From IMG/VR virus record IMGVR_UViG_3300022591_000519, positions 1 through 49,646 of that record: a stretch of DNA of 49,646 nt. One strand, given 5' to 3'. The position numbers and the translations under genes were made by a program. The stretch is from a virus. A model generated the notes under the pieces. That model ran no database searches. It saw only the letters and a list, made by a program, of their open reading frames with translations, and was not told the DNA's origin. Positions 7,926 through 16,074 of this stretch are shown piece by piece; positions within the stretch are counted from its first letter, which is position 1, and every line of letters starts with the position of its first letter.

Positions 7926-8586
7926 CTAGTTCTGGGAACAAACTGTAGTTGACGTATGCGGCCGCTTCCTCCGCTGTAAAGCCTAAATGCTGTAAACTAG
8001 CGGGAGTGCGTGGATTTTGCTTTTGATAACGGCAATAGCGATCTTGTACCATTTCATAGGTGGCTACATCTTGTTGCCCTAATCCTACATTAGCTAGATA
8101 AAAATCCAGTGTTTCTAGCCCTAGCTTAATAAACTTGTCTAATTCTTCTTCACCCACCGCACCGATAGCTACCATAGCAGGGCTAAAGATCTGCTTGCCC
8201 CAATCGGGCAGTTCTCTAGGCTTGTTCCACTCTTCCATTGCTACCTTGGCGTTAAACCAAAGCCACATAGGACTTTCTTTATCGCCTGCTAGACTAAAGT
8301 CGTGGAATGCACCGCTTACTTTTGTTGGCCCGCAAACAATATCAAAACCGTAAATAGGGCTAGGGTCGTTAGTGTGGGGAAACACAGTAACGTGTAGTAG
8401 ATAAAGTTTTTTAGTTTCTCTCGCATCTATAATACTAATATGTGCTCTACGATATTTCATAGAGGTATATTCTTTATCAGCTAACAGCTCTGTTCTGAAT
8501 ACACTATTCAGAGCACCTGTCTGAGTAAAACGCCTAGTTATTTCTTCGGCGCAGGCAATAGTTTTATCAAACAAGCTCTGAGTCAT
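7921..8586 (-). CDS. Ferredoxin-dependent bilin reductase (PcyA/PcyX-like)
   Basis: 221 aa. Matches the FDBR family: YGFDIVCGPTKVSGAFHDFS, with Asp96 at the position of the PcyA catalytic Asp105; PMWLWFNAKVAMEEW; and the terminal pattern YCRYQKQNPRTPASL...YVNYSLFPEL. FDBRs reduce biliverdin to open-chain bilins using reduced ferredoxin. The late acidic residue of PebS (in its FGxDW segment) is not evident, so it looks nearer the PcyA/PcyX group than PebS. Phage PcyX enzymes are known to make phycoerythrobilin; the product here cannot be set from sequence. The gene overlaps the heme oxygenase gene by 20 bp, so the two are co-translated. Confidence 0.88.
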   Translation of the reverse strand: MTQSLFDKTIACAEEITRRFTQTGALNSVFRTELLADKEYTSMKYRRAHISIIDARETKKLYLLHVTVFPHTNDPSPIYGFDIVCGPTKVSGAFHDFSLAGDKESPMWLWFNAKVAMEEWNKPRELPDWGKQIFSPAMVAIGAVGEEELDKFIKLGLETLDFYLANVGLGQQDVATYEMVQDRYCRYQKQNPRTPASLQHLGFTAEEAAAYVNYSLFPELG

Positions 8587-9103
8587 AGGTGTGCATTAGT
8601 TTCATTGCCCACTCAAAGGCTACGTTAGCTTCATCACCCATACTATCATTTAATTTAGCACGGATTGCGATTTTAAGAGCATCAACATCTGCAAACTCTA
8701 AATTACGGTGTGGGGGAGGTAAAACTTTTTTAATCATTTGTCCGCCAAACAAATCGCCCATGTGCCATACATACAAGTGTGCTAGAATACGCTCAGGTTG
8801 ATCAACTAGAGTTAGCAAGTATCGAGAATACTCTCCAGTAACAGGGCGCACACGCACCTTGCTCATATCGCCTAGAATTTCTTGCGCATCAAGATATAAG
8901 TGTACGCTACGCTCAATATCTAAAATGTCTAGTGTTAGTTTATTGTAACGGCAAACGTTTTCAATAGTATTATATATTACACTCTTTTGAAATGTGTAAT
9001 CACCCCAAACAGGCACAGGCATGCGTTTTTTAAATACGGCCTGCATAAAGGGTGTTGCCTCTGCGGCTTGGTGACTGTCCCAAGTTAATTCTTTCAAGCT
9101 CAT
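8567..9103 (-). CDS. ho: Heme oxygenase
   Basis: 178 aa HO-1 type enzyme that opens heme to biliverdin, CO and iron. The proximal heme ligand is His11 in TWDSHQAAEATPFM, and the distal-helix signature HLYVWHMGDLFGGQMIKK is intact. It is somewhat shorter than bacterial HO (about 200-240 aa), as in other phage versions. It supplies biliverdin to the bilin reductase whose start lies inside its 3' end. A canonical late box TATAAATA lies 18 nt upstream, with GGAG as ribosome site. Confidence 0.92.
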   Translation of the reverse strand: MSLKELTWDSHQAAEATPFMQAVFKKRMPVPVWGDYTFQKSVIYNTIENVCRYNKLTLDILDIERSVHLYLDAQEILGDMSKVRVRPVTGEYSRYLLTLVDQPERILAHLYVWHMGDLFGGQMIKKVLPPPHRNLEFADVDALKIAIRAKLNDSMGDEANVAFEWAMKLMHTYDSELV

Positions 9104-9121
9104 TATGATCTCCTCTACGGA

Positions 9122-9129
9122 TATTTATA
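9122..9129 (-). promoter_or_regulatory. Late promoter box (TATAAATA) of heme oxygenase
   Basis: Exact match to the T4 late consensus, between the clpS stop and the heme oxygenase ATG. Confidence 0.65.
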
Positions 9130-9137
9130 GTGGGCTT

Positions 9138-9440
9138 TTATTCGGCTTCAACTTTTAGGACTAATGGGAAGTTGTTTTCACGAGCTAGATTAGTACCTTC
9201 AATGGCTTTCTGTTCGCTAACCTCAAATGTATAAACTCCGGCAATCGCAGATCCTTCGTGATGGATTTTCATCATCAACTGTTCAGCGGCAGATTGGCTG
9301 TGGTGGAACACTCTCATCAGAAGCACGATAACAAACTCCATAGGGGTTTTGTCATCATTAAGAATGAGGACTTTGTACTTACCTGGGTTAAGAATATCTA
9401 AATCTTCCACGGTTTCTTGTTTAGTAATAACTTCTGACAT
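9138..9440 (-). CDS. clpS: ClpS N-degron adaptor
   Basis: 100 aa, close to E. coli ClpS (106 aa). The core VLILNDDKTPMEFV (Asn28, Asp29) and KIHHEGSAIAGVYTFEV keep the residues that bind N-end-rule residues. ClpS brings such substrates to ClpAP and blocks ClpAP from SsrA-tagged proteins. The same phage encodes a tmRNA, so ClpS could steer tagged peptides away from ClpAP (inference). It has its own late box, TATAAATA at 9460-9467, and an AGGAA-type ribosome site. Follows hsp20. Confidence 0.93.
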   Translation of the reverse strand: MSEVITKQETVEDLDILNPGKYKVLILNDDKTPMEFVIVLLMRVFHHSQSAAEQLMMKIHHEGSAIAGVYTFEVSEQKAIEGTNLARENNFPLVLKVEAE

Positions 9441-9459
9441 TTTGTTTTCCTACTGTCTG

Positions 9460-9467
9460 TATTTATA
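9460..9467 (-). promoter_or_regulatory. Late promoter box (TATAAATA) of clpS
   Basis: Exact late consensus 19 nt upstream of the clpS ATG. Confidence 0.65.
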
Positions 9468-9499
9468 AAATGGTGGGCAGGGGTACGCCCACCGGTGTA

Positions 9500-9934
9500 T
9501 CAACGATGTGTTATTTCAATACGTTTTGGTTTTGCAGATTCTGGTACTTGGCGCTGTAACTTAATAGTTAAAACACCTTTATCAGTAGCCGCACTCATTA
9601 CTTCAATGTATTCAGCTAACGGAAATACACGTTGGAAGTCTCGAGTAGCAAGACCTCGATGTAGATAAACTGTTGAGTCTGATTGTACATCGATATGCTC
9701 TCCTTTAACGACCAAGTGACCGTTAACTACTTCTACAGTAACTTCGTCCGTATCGAAACCTGCGACAGCAATTTGAATTTCATAATTGTCATCGTCGTAT
9801 TTGATTACGTTATGTGGAGGGTAGTTTGTTGAATTTTGAATACGATTTTCAAACTCGTTGAAAATGCTATCAAATCCTATAAGTGCTCTGTTTAGTTGAT
9901 TTAGAGCGGTTGTGTCAAATTTTACAACTTGCAT
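9500..9934 (-). CDS. Small heat-shock protein (Hsp20/alpha-crystallin family)
   Basis: 144 aa ATP-independent holdase. The alpha-crystallin domain spans about residues 40-135 (YEIQIAVAGFDTDEVTVEV, LVVKGEH, FQRVFPLAEYIEV, GVLTIKLQRQVPE) and the start resembles IbpA/B (FDSIFNEFENR). Hsp20 proteins occur in several T4-like cyanophages, where a role in virion assembly has been suggested. The 5' leader has a ROSE-like hairpin over the AAGGAG site. Follows dnaK on the same strand. Confidence 0.93.
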   Translation of the reverse strand: MQVVKFDTTALNQLNRALIGFDSIFNEFENRIQNSTNYPPHNVIKYDDDNYEIQIAVAGFDTDEVTVEVVNGHLVVKGEHIDVQSDSTVYLHRGLATRDFQRVFPLAEYIEVMSAATDKGVLTIKLQRQVPESAKPKRIEITHR

Positions 9935-10026
9935 GTTTTTCTCCTTTTAATAAGCAAGAATAATATTTCGGGCCCTATGCCCTATATAAGGGACCCCTAA
10001 GGCATCCCCTATATTCTTTTGCAGAA
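9935..10026 (-). promoter_or_regulatory. ROSE-like RNA thermometer in hsp20 leader
   Basis: Minus-strand leader. The final hairpin (9960-9939) pairs UUCUUGCU with AAGGAGAA across a UAUUAA loop, leaving one bulged G. UUGCU opposite the Shine-Dalgarno with a bulged G is the hallmark of ROSE thermosensors of small heat-shock genes. Upstream G- and C-rich blocks (AUGCC pairing with GGCAU, plus a GGG/CCC hairpin) could form the extra stems typical of ROSE leaders. Seen by eye, not folded by program. Confidence 0.65.
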
Positions 10027-11928
10027 TTATTTTACTTCTTCAAACTCTGCGTCAACTACGTTCTCAGCTGGCTTCTCACCTTCTGCCGTAGCTTCTGTTG
10101 CTGGTTGCTGTTGTGCGGCCACCTCAGTTTGAATGTCACTTAGGACAGCACTGATGTTACCTACTTGGCTAACCATTTCTTCTTTATCATCACCTTTAGC
10201 GGCTTTTTCTGCGTAGGTTAAGATTTCAGCAATACGATCTACTAGTTTTTTGCTCAACTTGCCTTCGTGTTCTTTTGCTTGCTTCTTAACTTCGCTGATA
10301 CTGTTTTCCAAACCATTACGTGATTGGATTAACTCAAGTTGCTTCTTATCTGCTTCAGCATTAGCTTCTGCTTCTTGAATCATCTTTTCAATTTCAGCTT
10401 CGCTCAATCCGCTATCTGATTTGATAGTGATCTTGTTTTCTTTGCCTGTGTTCTTATCTTTGGCGCTTACGTGTAGAATACCGTTGGCGTCAATGTCAAA
10501 TGTAACTTCAATTTGTGGAACACCGCGTGGTGCTGTTGGAATACCTTCTAAATTGAACTCGCCTAACAATTTGTTGTAAGCAACTAGTTCACGTTCACCT
10601 TGGAACGCTTTAATTGTAACAGCAGGTTGATTGTCTTCAGCAGTTGAGAATACTTGTGTGTGCTTTGTTGGGATAGTTGAGTTCTTCTTAACCATCTTAG
10701 TCATAACACCGCCCATTGTTTCAATACCCAAGCTCAATGGAGTAACGTCTAACAATAGAACGTCAGTACGTCCACCGCTTAGAACTTGACCTTGAATAGC
10801 GGCACCAACTGCTACTGCTTCGTCTGGGTTAACGTCCTTGCGTGGAGCCTTGCCAAAGAATTCTTGAACTGTATCTTGAACTTTAGGCATACGTGTTTGA
10901 CCACCGACAAGGATAACTTCATCAATGTCTTCTGGTTTAAGTTGAGCATCTAGTAAACATTGTTTACATGGTTGCATAGAACGAATGATTAGTTCGCCAA
11001 CTAGTTCTTCAAACTTAGCACGTGTAAGTCTCAAGTTCAAATGCTTAGGACCATCTGCGGTTGCAGTGATGTAAGGCAAGTTAATGTCTGTTTGTTGTGA
11101 GCTGGACAATTCAATCTTGGCTTTTTCAGCGGCTTCTTTCAAACGCTGTAGTGCTAGTACGTCTTTAGTTAAGTCAAAACCTTGTTCTTTCAATGTTTCG
11201 CTTACTGTCCAATCCATAATGGCTTGGTCAAAGTCTTCACCGCCCAAGAATGTGTCGCCGTTAGTGGCTAATACTTCAATTTGTGTATCGCCATCTACGT
11301 TAGCAATTTCAATAATGGAGATATCAAATGTACCACCACCTAAGTCGTATACGGCAACTTTACGGTCTTGCTTGCTAACTTTATCTACACCATATGCTAG
11401 TGCGGCCGCTGTTGGCTCGTTGATAATACGTAGAACTTCTAGGCCTGCAATCTTACCTGCATCCTTGGTAGCTTGACGTTGGCTGTCATTGAAGTAAGCA
11501 GGAACTGTAATAACTGCTTGAGTAACTTCTTCACCTAGATAGTCTTCAGCGGTCTTTTTCATCTTGCGCAAGATTTCTGCTGAAATTTGTGGAGGTGCTA
11601 ATTTTTCATCACGTTGTTGAATCCAAGCATCACCGTTCTCTGCTTCGATGATTTTATAAGGCATCAAGTCGATGTCTTTCTGGACTTCTTTTTCTTTGAA
11701 TTTACGACCGATTAAACGCTTGCTAGCATAGATCGTGTTTTTTGCGTTAGTAACTGATTGACGCTTTGCAGTTGCGCCTACTAAAATTTCACCTGGGTCA
11801 GTGTACGCAACAATACTTGGAGTAGTGCGAGCACCTTCTGAATTTTCAATTACTTTTGGTGTTGTACCTTCGATAATAGCAACACAGCTATTTGTTGTAC
11901 CTAAGTCGATACCGATTACTTTACTCAT
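10027..11928 (-). CDS. dnaK: DnaK (Hsp70) chaperone
   Basis: 633 aa from ATG 11928, chosen because AAGGAG sits just upstream and the protein then begins [15 protein letters not shown]; the frame stays open 15 codons further but inside the leader. The full Hsp70 set is present: phosphate-1 loop [39 protein letters not shown], the [12 protein letters not shown] linker and substrate domain, and an EEVK tail lacking the final residues of E. coli DnaK. ATPase and substrate domains look intact. A bacterial-type DnaK is uncommon in phages. No dnaJ or grpE is seen here, so it would need host cochaperones. It has both a sigma70 and a late promoter and a ROSE-like hairpin. Confidence 0.96.
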   Translation of the reverse strand: MSKVIGIDLGTTNSCVAIIEGTTPKVIENSEGARTTPSIVAYTDPGEILVGATAKRQSVTNAKNTIYASKRLIGRKFKEKEVQKDIDLMPYKIIEAENGDAWIQQRDEKLAPPQISAEILRKMKKTAEDYLGEEVTQAVITVPAYFNDSQRQATKDAGKIAGLEVLRIINEPTAAALAYGVDKVSKQDRKVAVYDLGGGTFDISIIEIANVDGDTQIEVLATNGDTFLGGEDFDQAIMDWTVSETLKEQGFDLTKDVLALQRLKEAAEKAKIELSSSQQTDINLPYITATADGPKHLNLRLTRAKFEELVGELIIRSMQPCKQCLLDAQLKPEDIDEVILVGGQTRMPKVQDTVQEFFGKAPRKDVNPDEAVAVGAAIQGQVLSGGRTDVLLLDVTPLSLGIETMGGVMTKMVKKNSTIPTKHTQVFSTAEDNQPAVTIKAFQGERELVAYNKLLGEFNLEGIPTAPRGVPQIEVTFDIDANGILHVSAKDKNTGKENKITIKSDSGLSEAEIEKMIQEAEANAEADKKQLELIQSRNGLENSISEVKKQAKEHEGKLSKKLVDRIAEILTYAEKAAKGDDKEEMVSQVGNISAVLSDIQTEVAAQQQPATEATAEGEKPAENVVDAEFEEVK

Positions 11929-12010
11929 TTTATTCTCCTTGATTAAGCGAGTATATATTTTGGCTCTTGCCACTGTAAGACCCTTACGGCGTCCTACAAT
12001 AGTATTTATA
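11929..12010 (-). promoter_or_regulatory. dnaK leader with ROSE-like hairpin
   Basis: The hairpin at 11951-11935 pairs CUCGCUU with AAGGAG across an AAUC loop with one bulged G, matching the UYGCU rule of ROSE elements. Two perfect small hairpins lie upstream in the leader (GTAAG-GGT-CTTAC and GGC-AAGA-GCC). Weaker than the hsp20 case because the loop is only 4 nt and the stem 6 bp. Confidence 0.5.
12003..12010 (-). promoter_or_regulatory. Late promoter box (TATAAATA) of dnaK
   Basis: Exact late consensus 74 nt upstream of the dnaK ATG, just downstream of the sigma70 -10 element. Confidence 0.6.
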
Positions 12011-12014
12011 CCTT

Positions 12015-12043
12015 ATTATACGCTAGTTTTAATAATAATGCAA
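12015..12043 (-). promoter_or_regulatory. Sigma70 promoter of dnaK
   Basis: TTGCAT, 17-bp spacer, TATAAT on the minus strand, immediately after the DUF454 stop. With the late box it gives dnaK two promoters, so it could be made early and late. Confidence 0.65.
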
Positions 12044-12045
12044 AT

Positions 12046-12465
12046 TTATTTGAGCCAACCTAGTTTTTTACCAGCGGCTTTACGTGCTTCTGCTTCTTCT
12101 TTTGTGCTTGGGTAACGGCTAGCCCAAATAAGCACTAGAGCAAAGAACACACTCATTCCTGCGACTGCTTTCCAGTTATGTGTAGCAAACCACATGATTA
12201 CCAAGCTAGCATCCATACAGAAAAACATAATCCATTTTACTTTGCCAGGGTATACTCTGTTCTCGCTCCAGTTCTTGATAAACGGGCCAAACAGTTTATG
12301 GTTAAGCATATAATTATGGAAACGTGTACTGCTCTTACTGAAACAGTAGGCCGCAACTAAACTAGGAGTCGACCAAGGAATTCCTGGTACAATTACTCCA
12401 ATGTAGGCAACACCTAAGAATAGTATGCCTGCTGTAAACCAAAGGTATTTTTTAATTTTATCCAT
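12046..12465 (-). CDS. DUF454 (YbaN-like) inner-membrane protein
   Basis: 139 aa with hydrophobic segments near 9-40 and 78-115. GVIVPGIPWSTPSLVAAYCFSKSS matches the DUF454 signature G.vlP.LP..PF.L.A..cF..SS. Function of the family is unknown. It overlaps the epimerase gene by 8 bp, so the two are coupled. The C-terminus is Lys/Ala-rich and cytoplasmic. Confidence 0.75.
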   Translation of the reverse strand: MDKIKKYLWFTAGILFLGVAYIGVIVPGIPWSTPSLVAAYCFSKSSTRFHNYMLNHKLFGPFIKNWSENRVYPGKVKWIMFFCMDASLVIMWFATHNWKAVAGMSVFFALVLIWASRYPSTKEEAEARKAAGKKLGWLK

Positions 12466-13501
12466 TTGCTAGTTCTGATAGTTCGCGAGCATGATCTTGA
12501 TAGAACTCAAAAATCTGCTCTAGTGCATCTTCCAATGTTGCATTTGGACTCCACCCTAATTCATCGCGAGTGTTGTCAATCTTTGGAATGCGACTTTGCA
12601 CATCTTGATAACCTTTCCCATAAAAGTCATCACTAGATTTTACTACAATATTAACTTTGTCTGCGTTACTGTATGCAGGATACTTCTTGGCCAAATCTAA
12701 CATCATCTTTGCTAGAGTAGCGATAGAATGATTTTCTAACGGGTTACCGATATTGTAGATTTTGCCTGTGGCGATACCATCCTTGTTTTCGATGATTTTC
12801 ATTAGTGCTGATATTCCATCGTCGATATAGGTAAAACATCTCTTTTGCTCTCCACCGTCTACTAATTCTAAATCTTTACCATACACAATGTTAGATAGGA
12901 ACTGTGTAATAACACGTGGACTACCTTCCTTTTGTGTGCTGATCTTATCTAACCCCGGTCCGACCCAATTGAACGGACGGAACAGAGTATAGTTAAATCC
13001 CTGCTCTTGACCATAGGCCGCAATAACACGATCCATCATCTGTTTAGCACAAGCATAGATCCAACGTTGCTTGTTGATAGGACCGTAAGTCAATTCTGAC
13101 TCGTACGGATCAAACGGAGTGTCTTTACTCATGCCATAGACTTCACTTGTACTTGGCCAAATCAAATGCTTCTTGTACTTGACCGCATCTTTAATGATTG
13201 GCAAGTTTGCTTCAAAGTCAAGTTCAAAGACACGAAGCGGGTTTTGTACATAAGTCGCGGGAGTTGCGACCGCGACTAACGGTAGAATGGTATCACATTT
13301 CTTAACATGATAAGCAATCCACTCTTTATTGATTGTAATGTCGCCTTCAACAAAATGCACACGTGGATCATTGATCATGTCGCCTAGTTTGTCTGAAGCC
13401 ATATCCATACCATAGACTTCCCAGTCTGTGGTTTCTAAAATTCGTTTGGTCAAATGATGACCAATAAAACCGTTAACACCTAAAATAAGAACTTTTTTCA
13501 T
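12458..13501 (-). CDS. NAD-dependent sugar epimerase/decarboxylase (ArnA C-terminal type)
   Basis: 347 aa extended short-chain dehydrogenase. The Rossmann motif GVNGFIG (Gly8, Gly11, Gly14) and catalytic Tyr149/Lys153 (YACAK) are intact, with the Ser/Thr of WPSTSEVYG. VATPATYVQNPLRVFELDFE and FRPFNWVGPGLD resemble the UDP-glucuronate decarboxylase half of ArnA, which makes the precursor of aminoarabinose for lipid A. Only the dehydrogenase half is present. It may modify host surface glycans or feed phage glycosylation. Ribosome site GAGAGG; a TTTAAATA late box overlaps the terminator tail upstream. Confidence 0.87.
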   Translation of the reverse strand: MKKVLILGVNGFIGHHLTKRILETTDWEVYGMDMASDKLGDMINDPRVHFVEGDITINKEWIAYHVKKCDTILPLVAVATPATYVQNPLRVFELDFEANLPIIKDAVKYKKHLIWPSTSEVYGMSKDTPFDPYESELTYGPINKQRWIYACAKQMMDRVIAAYGQEQGFNYTLFRPFNWVGPGLDKISTQKEGSPRVITQFLSNIVYGKDLELVDGGEQKRCFTYIDDGISALMKIIENKDGIATGKIYNIGNPLENHSIATLAKMMLDLAKKYPAYSNADKVNIVVKSSDDFYGKGYQDVQSRIPKIDNTRDELGWSPNATLEDALEQIFEFYQDHARELSELANG

Positions 13502-13518
13502 TTATACCTCTCTGCATG

Positions 13519-13526
13519 TATTTAAA
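13519..13526 (-). promoter_or_regulatory. Late promoter box (TTTAAATA) of the epimerase gene
   Basis: TAAATA core 17 nt upstream of ATG 13501, overlapping the U-run of the preceding terminator. A compact stop/start arrangement. Confidence 0.4.
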
Positions 13527-13552
13527 AAAATAGGGAACCGAGGTCCCCTATT
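13524..13552 (-). terminator. Rho-independent terminator after the outer-membrane protein gene
   Basis: Minus strand AATAGGG...CCCTATT stem (extended inward by GA/TT and CC/GG pairs) followed by seven T. It closes the long operon that begins near 19820. Confidence 0.8.
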
Positions 13553-13569
13553 CTTGAAGCAGTTCTAAA

Positions 13570-14160
13570 TTAGAAACCGCGTGTGTAACCGATCTCAACA
13601 CCATTAGTGCTAGAGTCGCCACGTTTCTGGAAGTACTTAACTTCAACTAAGTCGTTCTTAGTAACTGCATAACCTGCACCAACTTTCGCTGTGCGTGTTA
13701 GGTAGTTGTCGCTGTCGCTAAAACCATTACGGAAGCGATAGCTGGCTAATGCGCTTAGTTGTGGAGTAATCATGTACTCAGCCTTTGGCTCAACTGTGTA
13801 GTAACCAAAGTCAACAGTCTTACCTGCAGAGTTAGTGCCATTCAATACTTGACCAACGCCAAGTCGAGCACCTAAATGCAAGCCTGGATAAACTTCATAC
13901 AACTTTTGAGCACGAGCTTCAACTGTGTTCTCAAGAGCGTTGTTGTTACCAGATACTTGACCGTCATCACGGCTACCACCAAACTGGATGTCAGCTTTAA
14001 TGCCGTTATCAAATTTGTAGTATGGTGCTACCTTAATTGTGTTTGACATTGTGTTAGGTGATGCTGTACCACGCTCACGTTCAAACTCAAAAGATACACC
14101 TGAACCTGCGAAAGCAGATGCACTTGCGGCCAAAGCCAAGATTGCGAAGATTTTCTTCAT
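13570..14160 (-). CDS. Outer-membrane beta-barrel protein
   Basis: 196 aa. Signal peptide MKKIFAILALAASASAFAG, then alternating amphipathic strands (YYKFDNGIKADIQFGG, LHLGARLGVGQVLN, YTVEPKAEYMI, LSALASYRFRNGF, TAKVGAGYAV) and a C-terminal Phe (IGYTRGF), the signal for BAM insertion. The size fits an 8-10 strand barrel. Barrels are rare in phages; possible roles are receptor masking (superinfection exclusion) or a pore for infected cells. Last gene of the operon, 11 bp after the permease gene. Confidence 0.85.
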   Translation of the reverse strand: MKKIFAILALAASASAFAGSGVSFEFERERGTASPNTMSNTIKVAPYYKFDNGIKADIQFGGSRDDGQVSGNNNALENTVEARAQKLYEVYPGLHLGARLGVGQVLNGTNSAGKTVDFGYYTVEPKAEYMITPQLSALASYRFRNGFSDSDNYLTRTAKVGAGYAVTKNDLVEVKYFQKRGDSSTNGVEIGYTRGF

Positions 14161-14171
14161 TTTGTATTTCC

Positions 14172-15218
14172 TTAAATTAAAAAAGTTATTGTAGCAGAAA
14201 CTGCTAACAATAGCAAGGCCCAGATTCCCAGCGCCTTGTAATAAGTGGCGACTGGTGTACCAAAATAGCGATTACCAATCATAACACACTTATGCGTCGG
14301 ACTTAACAAGTAACCGGCAAAGTCGATAGCAAAGAACCAGAGGAAGTATTCTACCCCAAAGACCTGCGCCATTAAAACTGCCACGGCAATGAACTTGCCT
14401 GAACTACCCATTAAGAAACTTACAACAAATCCAATAACCGAAATTGCCAACATACCAACAAAGGTCTTTGGATCTAGTCCAATACCCTTGATCATAGCTA
14501 GGAATTCGCCGTTATAGGACTTGAAGTAATTGCCTAAGATGATAACTGCACCTACCCATACTAGAACATCCCAACGAATGTAGCCTAACAACTTCTTAGG
14601 ATTCCATTGTTGTGTGATGATCACATAGTATAAGGTCAGTAGACCAAAAATTGCAAACACATGTTCTTCTCCGCCTGCCCAAATGTATACGCCAAGGGCG
14701 ATAAACATCGGAAGCACGTTTCGTAAAACTGCTGACAATTTAAAGTTACCCGGAGTAATTACCAATTCTTCATCTTTGACTTGCGTCCAGATGTAGATGC
14801 TGATGAACAGCACACTGGCAATTAACAAGGGTGCAACCAGGCCAATGAATGCACTATAAGTCAATCCAAATGCCGCGATAGGTAGGATTACAGTTTTCTC
14901 TAGCGGGCTCCACATATAATAGTGATGCGTTGCTAGATAGTCTACAATACCTAGTTTTTCACGACCAGGACCATCTTTAGGTGCAACTGTATCCAGCAAG
15001 CCTGCTGAAACAGTAACACGGCCTTCTATTGGAAGAATACCTCCAATAGCACTTAGGAGTACTACTACGAATTTATTACTGCGGAATGTATTTCTAACAT
15101 AGGCAAACGCTGGGGCAAAAAGATAATACTCTTTTGCTAATCCAGCGGTGATCATAATGAAGAAGATCATCCACAAGTATGTAATGTCCTTTAGCAGGAC
15201 AGAAGTTATAAACTCCAT
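14172..15218 (-). CDS. Polytopic membrane transporter-like protein (resembles DUF401)
   Basis: 348 aa with about 9-10 hydrophobic segments over the whole length. Conserved-looking loops GGILPIEGRVTVSAGLLD, a HHYYMWSPLEKTVILP helix and LLSPTHKCVMIGNRYFGTP suggest a permease of the DUF401/ion-transporter type; I am not certain of the family. Strong AAGGAG ribosome site. Upstream is a CTTATGG-AAAA-CCATAAG hairpin. Probably co-transcribed with the outer-membrane barrel, giving one protein for each membrane. Confidence 0.65.
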   Translation of the reverse strand: MEFITSVLLKDITYLWMIFFIMITAGLAKEYYLFAPAFAYVRNTFRSNKFVVVLLSAIGGILPIEGRVTVSAGLLDTVAPKDGPGREKLGIVDYLATHHYYMWSPLEKTVILPIAAFGLTYSAFIGLVAPLLIASVLFISIYIWTQVKDEELVITPGNFKLSAVLRNVLPMFIALGVYIWAGGEEHVFAIFGLLTLYYVIITQQWNPKKLLGYIRWDVLVWVGAVIILGNYFKSYNGEFLAMIKGIGLDPKTFVGMLAISVIGFVVSFLMGSSGKFIAVAVLMAQVFGVEYFLWFFAIDFAGYLLSPTHKCVMIGNRYFGTPVATYYKALGIWALLLLAVSATITFLI

Positions 15219-15236
15219 TTTTTCTCCTTAAAATAA

Positions 15237-15254
15237 CTTATGGTTTTCCATAAG
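15237..15254 (-). terminator. Short hairpin between oxygenase and permease genes
   Basis: Perfect 7-bp stem CTTATGG/CCATAAG with AAAA loop, followed on the minus strand by TTATTTT. Could be a weak attenuator or an RNA-processing site. Confidence 0.35.
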
Positions 15255-15263
15255 CTGATATAC

Positions 15264-15836
15264 TTAGTCAGCGAAATATACGTCAAACACTAAATTGATG
15301 CGTTGTTTATCGCTATGATTAATTTCAACTTCGTGCGGTACCCAAGCTGGCCAAAGTATTAGGTCTCCATCTTTAGGAGTAAAATAAAAATCTCGCACAA
15401 AAGGAGCCTGTGCGTTACAGTCATTTAACATGTTGGCAGGATTAACCAACCGTAGATGTCCTGTATCTGTGCCTTGGATATAATATACAGCACTAAAAAC
15501 AGCACTACGGTGATCGTGCATAATGTTACGACTATAAGGGTTGTTTACATTACCCCAGATATTCAATCTATATTTTTTAGGTGTTTGCGGAAAAGCAATA
15601 TCCATTGGTTGATAGTGTGCCATAGCCTTATCTGCTAGATCGCATACTTGTTCAGCCACCCAATGGAAATCCCATTTGGTGCCATCGCCCATCCAACAGC
15701 CGTCATGTGGACGACCAACACTTGGAATTGTTGCCGCATCTTTTAATATTTCTGCTTTTAAACTTTCTCGTTGTTCCTGTGTACCTATATTTTGCACAGT
15801 GAACACATCAGAATGATGTAAAGGTATTGTATTCAT
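15264..15836 (-). CDS. Putative 2-oxoglutarate/Fe(II) dioxygenase
   Basis: 190 aa. Has the phage 2OG-Fe(II) oxygenase pattern: Fe-binding region IMHDHRSAVFSAVYYIQG, then GDLILWPAWVPHEVEIN with the second His, and an Arg (QRINLVFDV) for 2-oxoglutarate. The family is common in T4-like marine phages; substrates are mostly unknown, though proteins and nucleobases are candidates. Member of the early operon. Confidence 0.8.
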   Translation of the reverse strand: MNTIPLHHSDVFTVQNIGTQEQRESLKAEILKDAATIPSVGRPHDGCWMGDGTKWDFHWVAEQVCDLADKAMAHYQPMDIAFPQTPKKYRLNIWGNVNNPYSRNIMHDHRSAVFSAVYYIQGTDTGHLRLVNPANMLNDCNAQAPFVRDFYFTPKDGDLILWPAWVPHEVEINHSDKQRINLVFDVYFAD

Positions 15837-15839
15837 TTA

Positions 15840-16040
15840 TTATTCTATATTTTTTATAACGTCAAAGAATTCCCCGTACTCAGTAAAGGGCTCATCTGTA
15901 AATCCAGTATAGCGCCAAACTACTCTTTTGTAAACCGGTTTGAGCCATACCCATTTCTTACTTATAGTGCGATGTGGGAAGATGGCAAAACTTTTCCACC
16001 AGTTATGTTGTACTGATACCAACTCGCCGTTTTCAACCAT
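15840..16040 (-). CDS. Small early protein, family B paralogue
   Basis: 66 aa, aromatic-rich (NWWKSF, KKWVWLKPVYKRVVWRYTGF). Its C-terminus YGEFFDVIKNIE resembles YGDTFDAIRDFDAN of the 108-aa protein encoded at 16498-16824, so the two are probable paralogues. The stop is 3 nt before the oxygenase start. Function unknown. Confidence 0.6.
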   Translation of the reverse strand: MVENGELVSVQHNWWKSFAIFPHRTISKKWVWLKPVYKRVVWRYTGFTDEPFTEYGEFFDVIKNIE

Positions 16041-16074
16041 CCTATTACTTACAGGACCACCGTTCCATTCATCC

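Noticed and set aside
11084-11476. 130-aa frame opposite dnaK
   Set aside because: Antisense frame of a conserved Hsp70 gene, a common artefact.
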